A stretch of 8,405 nt of DNA from Peptococcaceae bacterium. Its GTDB lineage: Bacteria > Bacillota > Dehalobacteriia > UBA7702. Below, in pieces: positions 6,454 through 8,405 of this stretch (position 1 is the stretch's first letter; the number at the start of each line of letters is the position of its first letter). The translations under genes and the position numbers were made by a program. The stretch covers positions 1-8,405 of the forward strand of contig DXZC01000097.1 of NCBI GenBank assembly GCA_019415505.1. Direction: 5' to 3'. The notes below the pieces were generated by a model. That model saw only the letters and a list, made by a program, of their open reading frames with translations, was not told the DNA's origin and ran no database searches.

Positions 6454-6895
6454 GATACGGAGTAAATACGAGGCGATATAAGGGATGCGGAACCAGTGCT
6501 GAGCGGGTACTGAGCAAATATAGGCCAGATACTGAGCAGGTGCGAAGCGATATCGAGCAGATGCGGAACCAGGATTGAGCAGGTAGTGAGCGAATATCGG
6601 GCAGATACTGAGCAGGTGTGGAGCATATAGAGCAGATGCGGAACCAGGATTGAGCAAGTACTGAGGGAATACGGGGTAGATACTGAGCAGGTGCGAAGCG
6701 GATATAGAGCAGATGCGGAACCAGGATTGAGCAGGTAGTGAGCGAATATCGGGCAGATACTGAGCAGGTGTGGAGCATATAGAGCAGATGCGGAACCAGG
6801 ATTGAGCAGGTACTGAGCAAATATAGGCCAGATACTGAGCAGGTGTCAAGCATCTGGGCAGATGTGGAATAGATATAGAGCTGTGCGGCAGATTT
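6454..6895. repeat. Purine-rich tandem repeat array (array 2) between larE and larC
   Basis: Fills most of the 537-base gap between larE and larC. Repeats of 74-77 bp begin at GCGGAACCAG at 6487, 6563, 6638, 6715 and 6790, with a partial copy before (from about 6454) and a decayed one after (from 6864). The copies at 6563-6637 and 6715-6789 are identical over all 75 bases, while the copies between them differ, which points to a recent duplication of a 152-base dimer. Inside each copy is a shorter theme of about 23-25 bases built on GATACTGAGCAGGTG-like phrases. In 6601-6660 I count 21 G, 20 A, 10 T and 9 C. Open frames cross it on both strands (serine, leucine and cysteine-rich on the minus strand), but repeat lengths of 76, 75, 77, 75 and 74 do not keep frame, so I do not call a gene. 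The preceding bases 6375-6453 show nothing recognisable. Confidence 0.88.
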
Positions 6896-6911
6896 TAAGG
6901 AGGCGGAGAGT

Positions 6912-8081
6912 ATGAATGTTTTATACTGGGATGCAGTAGGCGGCGTGAGCGGCGATATGATGACAGCGGCCCTCTTGGATGTGAGCGACAACGCCGAAGC
7001 TTACCTGCTGACGGAGTTGAGAAAGCTGCCCCTTAAACCGTGGCAATGGCGGCGAGAGGAAACCCGCCGCGGCTCCTTTCGGGGGCTAAAGATTGATTAT
7101 CTGGTGGCAGAGGAGCAGCCTCACCGCCATTTACAGGATATCAAGGAGATTATAGCCCAGGTGGACTACAGCCCAACGGTGAGAGGGCGAATCATTGAGG
7201 TTTTTGAGCTGCTGGCTGAGGCGGAAAGCCAGGCCCACGGCATCAGCAAAGAGGAAGTACACTTTCACGAGGTTGGGGCTGACGACACTATTTTAGACAT
7301 CGTCGGCGTAGTTTTGCTCCTGGATTATTTGGCAATAGACCAGGTTAAAGCTTCACCCTTACCCTTGGGAGGCGGCGTGAGCCAGGGCTGCCACGGGTTG
7401 ATGCCTCACCCTGCCCCAGCCCTAAACTATCTTTTAGAAGGCGTGGCCATAGAGGGAGTGCCGGGCAAAACCGAAACCGTGACCCCCACGGGGCTGGCCC
7501 TGCTCAAGGCCTTTCACGCTGAATTCGGCCCCTTGCCCAGCCAGACGGTAAACAAGGTGGGTTGCGGCTGCGGCAGTCGTGATACTGAACGACCCAATAT
7601 CCTGCGCTGCTTTTTAGGTACCGTAGCGGAACCGATGCCCTCGACGCCCACAATTTACCGTTTGGAGTGTACGGTAGACGATATGTTAGGCGAGGATATT
7701 GGCGCCCTGTGGGAGAGGGTTTGGGCCGCCGGCGCTACGGATATGAATGTAACGCCACTGCAAATGAAGAAAAACCGGCCCGGTCAGAAAATCAGCGTTA
7801 TGACCGCAAAAGAGAACTTAACCGCAGTGAGCCGTTGCTTATTTCAACATACCTCCACCATTGGCATGACCTGCCAGCAACTGGACCGCCTGGTCTTGGA
7901 CCGCTGGACCGAGACACGACAAACCCCTCTGGGGGCTGTTACCTATAAGAAGGTCTCAGGCTGGGGCATAACCAAAGAAAAGCCGGAGTTTGAGGATTTA
8001 CAGGCCCTAGCCAGGGAGCATGGCCTGAGTTTAGGTGAGGCGCGGCGGCTCATAGCCAATGCCACGGAGGAAAGGGAGTAA
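6912..8081 (+). CDS. larC: LarC, nickel insertase (CTP-dependent cyclometallase), unsplit form
   Basis: LarC uses CTP to insert nickel into the dithio-precursor made by LarE, giving the nickel-pincer nucleotide used by LarA-type racemases and epimerases. The protein has 389 residues, close to full family length. Landmarks: N-terminal LYWDAVGGVSGDMMTAALL (4-22), HFHEVGADD (117-125), PLPLGGG and HGLMPHPAPA (149-170), TPTGLALL (191-198), PNILR (228-232), then the LarC2 part with LECTVDDM (251-258), GATDMNVTPLQMKKNRPG (274-291) and STIGM. In L. plantarum larC1 and larC2 need a programmed frameshift; here the frame is continuous. The start is secure: AAGGAGG (6897-6903) is eight bases before the ATG. 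That site follows directly after array 2, so the gene keeps its own translation signal. A HAD phosphatase gene follows after two bases. Confidence 0.95.
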   Translation: MNVLYWDAVGGVSGDMMTAALLDVSDNAEAYLLTELRKLPLKPWQWRREETRRGSFRGLKIDYLVAEEQPHRHLQDIKEIIAQVDYSPTVRGRIIEVFELLAEAESQAHGISKEEVHFHEVGADDTILDIVGVVLLLDYLAIDQVKASPLPLGGGVSQGCHGLMPHPAPALNYLLEGVAIEGVPGKTETVTPTGLALLKAFHAEFGPLPSQTVNKVGCGCGSRDTERPNILRCFLGTVAEPMPSTPTIYRLECTVDDMLGEDIGALWERVWAAGATDMNVTPLQMKKNRPGQKISVMTAKENLTAVSRCLFQHTSTIGMTCQQLDRLVLDRWTETRQTPLGAVTYKKVSGWGITKEKPEFEDLQALAREHGLSLGEARRLIANATEERE

Positions 8082-8083
8082 AG

Positions 8084-8405
8084 ATGAGTCTTAATACCAT
8101 ATTATTTGATTTTGACGGCACCTTAGCCGATACAATACCCGGGATAATGGCTACCATGGCGGCAATTACCCAGAACGATGGTCTGGAATTTTCTCTAACC
8201 AAAGCCAGGAACCTAATTGGCCAGCCCCTGGCAGCTATGGGCAATGAGCTGGTGGGCCCGGAGCGAAGCGCCGAGTTTGTCAACTGCTATTTTCAGGAGT
8301 TTCCCCACCATGGGGCGAAAATGGTGCGCTTTTTCCCCGGTGTGGAGAGTTTGATTGAGGAGTTACGCGGCCAGGGCTTCACCCTTGGGGTGGTAACCTC
8401 CAAGC
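8084..8405 (+). CDS. HAD-superfamily phosphatase (PpaX/Gph-like), N-terminal part
   Basis: The first 107 codons are open to the right edge. Motif I is FDFDGTLADT (8-17) with the nucleophile D9 and acid D11; motif II is VVTSK (103-107) at the very edge. The helical segment between them, with FFPGVESLIEELRGQGFTLG before motif II, fits a subfamily I hydrolase with a small alpha-helical cap, as in phosphoglycolate phosphatase and pyrophosphatase PpaX. Motifs III and IV lie beyond the window. The ATG starts two bases after the larC stop, and the AAAGGGAG at the end of larC serves as ribosome binding site, so the two are almost surely co-transcribed. A specific substrate, or a link to cofactor synthesis such as hydrolysis of pyrophosphate or a nucleotide by-product, cannot be told from this part. 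Confidence 0.88.
   Translation, partial: MSLNTILFDFDGTLADTIPGIMATMAAITQNDGLEFSLTKARNLIGQPLAAMGNELVGPERSAEFVNCYFQEFPHHGAKMVRFFPGVESLIEELRGQGFTLGVVTSK

Noticed and set aside
6393..6578. Plus-strand open frame of 61 codons after larE, starting MMVKGAAEKLDLDF
   Set aside because: The first 20 or so residues look protein-like, but it runs straight into the repeat, ends there, and no ribosome binding site precedes it.
6161..6991. Long minus-strand open frame (276 codons) across array 2 and parts of larE and larC
   Set aside because: Its ends are antisense to well-supported genes and its middle is translated repeat with changing frame between copies; no ribosome binding site or family resemblance.

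Overview
The window looks like chromosomal DNA of a Gram-positive anaerobe of the Bacillota, probably class Clostridia. Three observations point there: a Bce-type two-component system with its ABC transporter, good GGAGG-type ribosome binding sites with some TTG starts, and Lar (nickel-pincer cofactor) genes. I cannot name the genus from the sequence.

Left part, all on the minus strand, read from right to left. A response regulator (5475-4786) overlaps a short BceS-like intramembrane-sensing histidine kinase (4811-3819). A gene-free tract of about 1.1 kb follows, filled by a degenerate GT-rich tandem repeat (2701-3785). Next is a MarR-GNAT fusion protein (2579-1665) with a near-consensus promoter inside a large inverted repeat, then about 380 bp of regulatory DNA. 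Last are a BceA-like ABC ATPase (1285-518) and the N-terminal 175 residues of its FtsX-type permease (525 to the left edge). The kinase pair probably senses the state of the transporter and activates its promoter through two direct repeats at 1355-1384. The usual compact regulator-kinase-ATPase-permease cluster is therefore split here by a repeat array and an apparently self-regulated MarR-GNAT gene.

Right part, plus strand. larE (5568-6374) is divergent from the response regulator; the two predicted promoters share their -35 region, and larE has no visible ribosome binding site. larE and larC (6912-8081) are separated by a second tandem array (6454-6895), built of 74-77 bp repeats, two of which are identical over 75 bp. 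larC is followed after 2 bp by a HAD-superfamily phosphatase that runs off the right edge. LarE and LarC make two of the three known steps of nickel-pincer nucleotide synthesis; LarB and a LarA-type racemase are not in the window.

The most unusual content is the pair of repeat arrays. They differ in sequence but share a short G-rich base unit of about 23-25 bp arranged in higher-order repeats. Both have G strongly exceeding C on the plus strand, and both sit between genes that would normally be adjacent. I find no coding capacity in them that I believe, and their role is unknown.
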